Assembly (NCBI RefSeq): GCF_004362665.1
Contig: NZ_SNXR01000012.1
Span: 496,001 to 560,000, forward strand
Length of the DNA: 64,000 nucleotides
Reading direction: 5' to 3'
DNA from: Flavobacterium dankookense
GTDB taxonomy: Bacteria > Bacteroidota > Bacteroidia > Flavobacteriales > Flavobacteriaceae
Both the position numbers and the translations under genes were made by a program. Shown piece after piece: positions 62,652-64,000 of this stretch. Under the pieces are notes generated by a model. That model had not been told where the DNA came from. It did not search any database and saw nothing but the letters and a program-made list of their open reading frames with translations. The stretch's first letter is position 1. Every line of letters starts with the position of its first letter.

Positions 62652-63476
62652 TTATATTTTGAAAGTAACGACAGGTCTAACAGCATGATTTACCAAGTCT
62701 TCACTAATGCTTCCATTAAAAAAGTGGGCTAAACCTTTTCTTCCATGTGTACTCATTCCAATTAAATCAGCATTGATATGGTTGGCAAAATTCAAAATTC
62801 CGTTCTCAACGTTAGTGTCGTTATAGATATGAGTTGAAAATTTATTTATCACAAATTTTGAAACAAAATTATTCATAATTTCATGCGCAACGTGTGTTGG
62901 TTTGAAACTACTTGGCGTATTTATCATGACTAAATGTAATTCGGAACCAAATTTATTAGCAAATTCTACTACTTTTTCAAAAGGCTTTCTAATTTCATCT
63001 GTAAAATCAGAAGCAAAGACAAATTTTTCTACATTGAAAGTTGATTGTTCTTTTTTGATGATTAATACAGGAACGTCAGAATTTCTAACAACTTTTTCTG
63101 CATTCGAACCAATAAACATTTCTTTGAACCCACTTGCGCCGTGTGAACCCATAACAATTAAATCAATATTGTTTTTCTTGCTCACGGTCATAATACCATC
63201 AAAAGCCAATTCAAATTGAACTACTTCAGATACTTTTAATCCATCTAAGCATTCATCATCCATTAAATCTTCCAATTTATTTATGGCGGCATTTTTAAAC
63301 AACATGATTTCAGGTAAGTCATGTCCGCTACCGATAGCGTCACCTGCTTGATGAGGTAATTCTAGCATATGAAGCAAAATAATCTCTCCGTTATTTTTTT
63401 TAGCAATTTCTGAAGCAACTTTAAGTGCATAGTGAGCGTGATCTGAAAAGTCTGTTGGCACTAATATTTTTTTCAT
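62652..63476 (-). CDS. Universal stress protein with two Usp domains
   Basis: This 274-aa protein has two tandem UspA domains: residues 1-145 (KKILVPTDFSDHAHYALKVA, then VMGSHGASGFKEMFIGSNAEKVVRNSDVPVLII) and 150-274 (EKFVFASDFTD, then GMSTHGRKGLAHFFNGSISEDLVNHAVRPVV). Both domains keep the G-x2-G-x9-G-S/T nucleotide-binding pattern. The role is general stress survival; the ligand is probably ATP. It stands alone. Confidence 0.93.
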   Translation of the reverse strand: MKKILVPTDFSDHAHYALKVASEIAKKNNGEIILLHMLELPHQAGDAIGSGHDLPEIMLFKNAAINKLEDLMDDECLDGLKVSEVVQFELAFDGIMTVSKKNNIDLIVMGSHGASGFKEMFIGSNAEKVVRNSDVPVLIIKKEQSTFNVEKFVFASDFTDEIRKPFEKVVEFANKFGSELHLVMINTPSSFKPTHVAHEIMNNFVSKFVINKFSTHIYNDTNVENGILNFANHINADLIGMSTHGRKGLAHFFNGSISEDLVNHAVRPVVTFKI

Positions 63477-63551
63477 AATAAAAATGAGTTAATAGGTTGT
63501 ATAAATTAATAGAATAAAGTTACTATTTTTTTTTGATTTGACAATGAATTT

Positions 63552-63579
63552 TTGATTTATAAAAAAATCATTATATTTG
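63552..63579 (+). promoter_or_regulatory. Promoter of rimP
   Basis: TTG (63552-63554), a 17-nt spacer and TATATTTG (63572-63579) followed by CACCG form a full consensus promoter. Confidence 0.8.
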
Positions 63580-63610
63580 CACCGTTATTTACCATTCAGT
63601 TTTAAATAAT

Positions 63611-63636
63611 GAGGGAAGCTTTGCTTCCCTCTTTTT
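63611..63636 (+). promoter_or_regulatory. Terminator-like hairpin in the rimP leader
   Basis: The perfect 9-bp arms GAGGGAAGC and GCTTCCCTC, a 3-nt loop and five T lie 8 nt before the rimP start codon and after its promoter. It may attenuate rimP or regulate its translation. Confidence 0.6.
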
Positions 63637-63644
63637 ATACGACT

Positions 63645-64000
63645 ATGACATTTAAAGAGAAAATTGCTGATATAATTGAACGTGGATTGTTAGAGAAACC
63701 ATCGTTGTTTCTTGTAGATTTAAGCGTTTCAGATGCTTATAAAGTTACTGTAGCACTAGATGGTGATAATGGCGTAACGCTGCAAGATTGTATAGATATC
63801 AGTAGGATTATTGATAATAGTCTTGATAGAAAAGAACAAGATTTTTCGTTAGAAGTAGCTTCGGCAGGAGTTTCTTCTCCATTAAAAAACATAAGACAGT
63901 ATAAAAAAAATATAGGAAGAACTTTAAAAGTAAAAACAAATCATGAAACAATTGAAGCTGAATTAGCTGCTGCAAATGATGAGTTTATTACCTTAAAATG
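63645..64000 (+). CDS. rimP: Ribosome maturation factor RimP (5' part, cut by window end)
   Basis: The 118 visible codons begin [18 protein letters not shown]. The RimP N-terminal domain is recognisable: [22 protein letters not shown] and [20 protein letters not shown], matching the family's E-V-S-S-P-G region. RimP assists 30S maturation. In Bacteroidota it usually precedes nusA and infB, which would lie past the window edge. Confidence 0.93.
   Translation, partial: MTFKEKIADIIERGLLEKPSLFLVDLSVSDAYKVTVALDGDNGVTLQDCIDISRIIDNSLDRKEQDFSLEVASAGVSSPLKNIRQYKKNIGRTLKVKTNHETIEAELAAANDEFITLK

Overview
The window comes from a low-GC Bacteroidota chromosome, almost certainly a Flavobacterium or close relative. 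The signs are the gliding lipoprotein GldD, several proteins with type IX secretion (T9SS) C-terminal sorting domains, GLPGLI and GT117/DUF2723 families, a TPP-riboswitch TonB receptor, and many promoters of the Bacteroidota form TTG-N17-19-TAnnTTTG. Most of it is ordinary core genome. There is no prophage, insertion sequence, CRISPR array or rRNA operon.

Layout. 1-4021: end of a secreted protein and two divergent O-antigen ligase-type membrane proteins in AT-rich DNA. 4119-8583: the rng / 30-aa basic ribosomal protein / HU cluster, divergent from mutY-ssb-gldD; gldE, which normally accompanies gldD, is not here. 8649-16836: DUF2971 protein, metal-binding lipoprotein, DMT transporter, a catalytic/non-catalytic M16 peptidase pair, rplU-rpmA and ahcY. 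16964-23844: a compact run of phosphopantetheinyl transferase, GGGP synthase, PnuC, DUF4301 and ArfB, then a TPP riboswitch with its TonB receptor and a Rieske-like lipoprotein lacking the cluster histidines. 24006-26047: greA, HIT protein, histidine kinase. 26232-30035: a small cysteine-containing secreted protein, a GLPGLI protein and a TonB-dependent receptor. 30302-38156: flavin reductase, an SSB-like DUF3127 protein, aat, a secreted lipase-like T9SS protein, and an operon holding a queuosine-precursor transporter, a MntA-HepT toxin-antitoxin pair and tag. 38250-40364: an M3 peptidase interrupted by one in-frame TAA. 40555-43474: tsf, rpsB, rpsI, rplM. 43657-50867: LacI regulator, ankyrin protein, T9SS protein, serine hydrolase, DUF1493 protein, polA. 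50991-56493: a LytS/LytTR two-component system next to a secreted LamG protein operon and two tiny membrane-peptide ORFs. 56728-64000: metallophosphoesterase, thioredoxin-like protein without CxxC, polysaccharide deacetylase, GT117 protein, tRNA-Gln, universal stress protein and the start of rimP.

The best candidate for an undescribed system is 51095-56620. A TPR histidine kinase and LytTR regulator lie beside an operon for a LamG-domain T9SS protein and a 106-aa exported protein. A 29-codon membrane-peptide ORF sits upstream. Two clusters of a TTTTCATGAAA-type motif repeat at exactly 21-bp spacing, the phasing expected for LytTR sites, one upstream of the peptide and one upstream of the LamG gene. 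Second is the peptide-hairpin-GLPGLI-TonB receptor cassette at 26232-30081. Other points are the DUF3127 protein ending in an SSB-type DDLPF tip, repeat DNA between the TPP aptamer and its receptor, and the single nonsense codon in the M3 peptidase. All functions are read from sequence and family memory without database searches.
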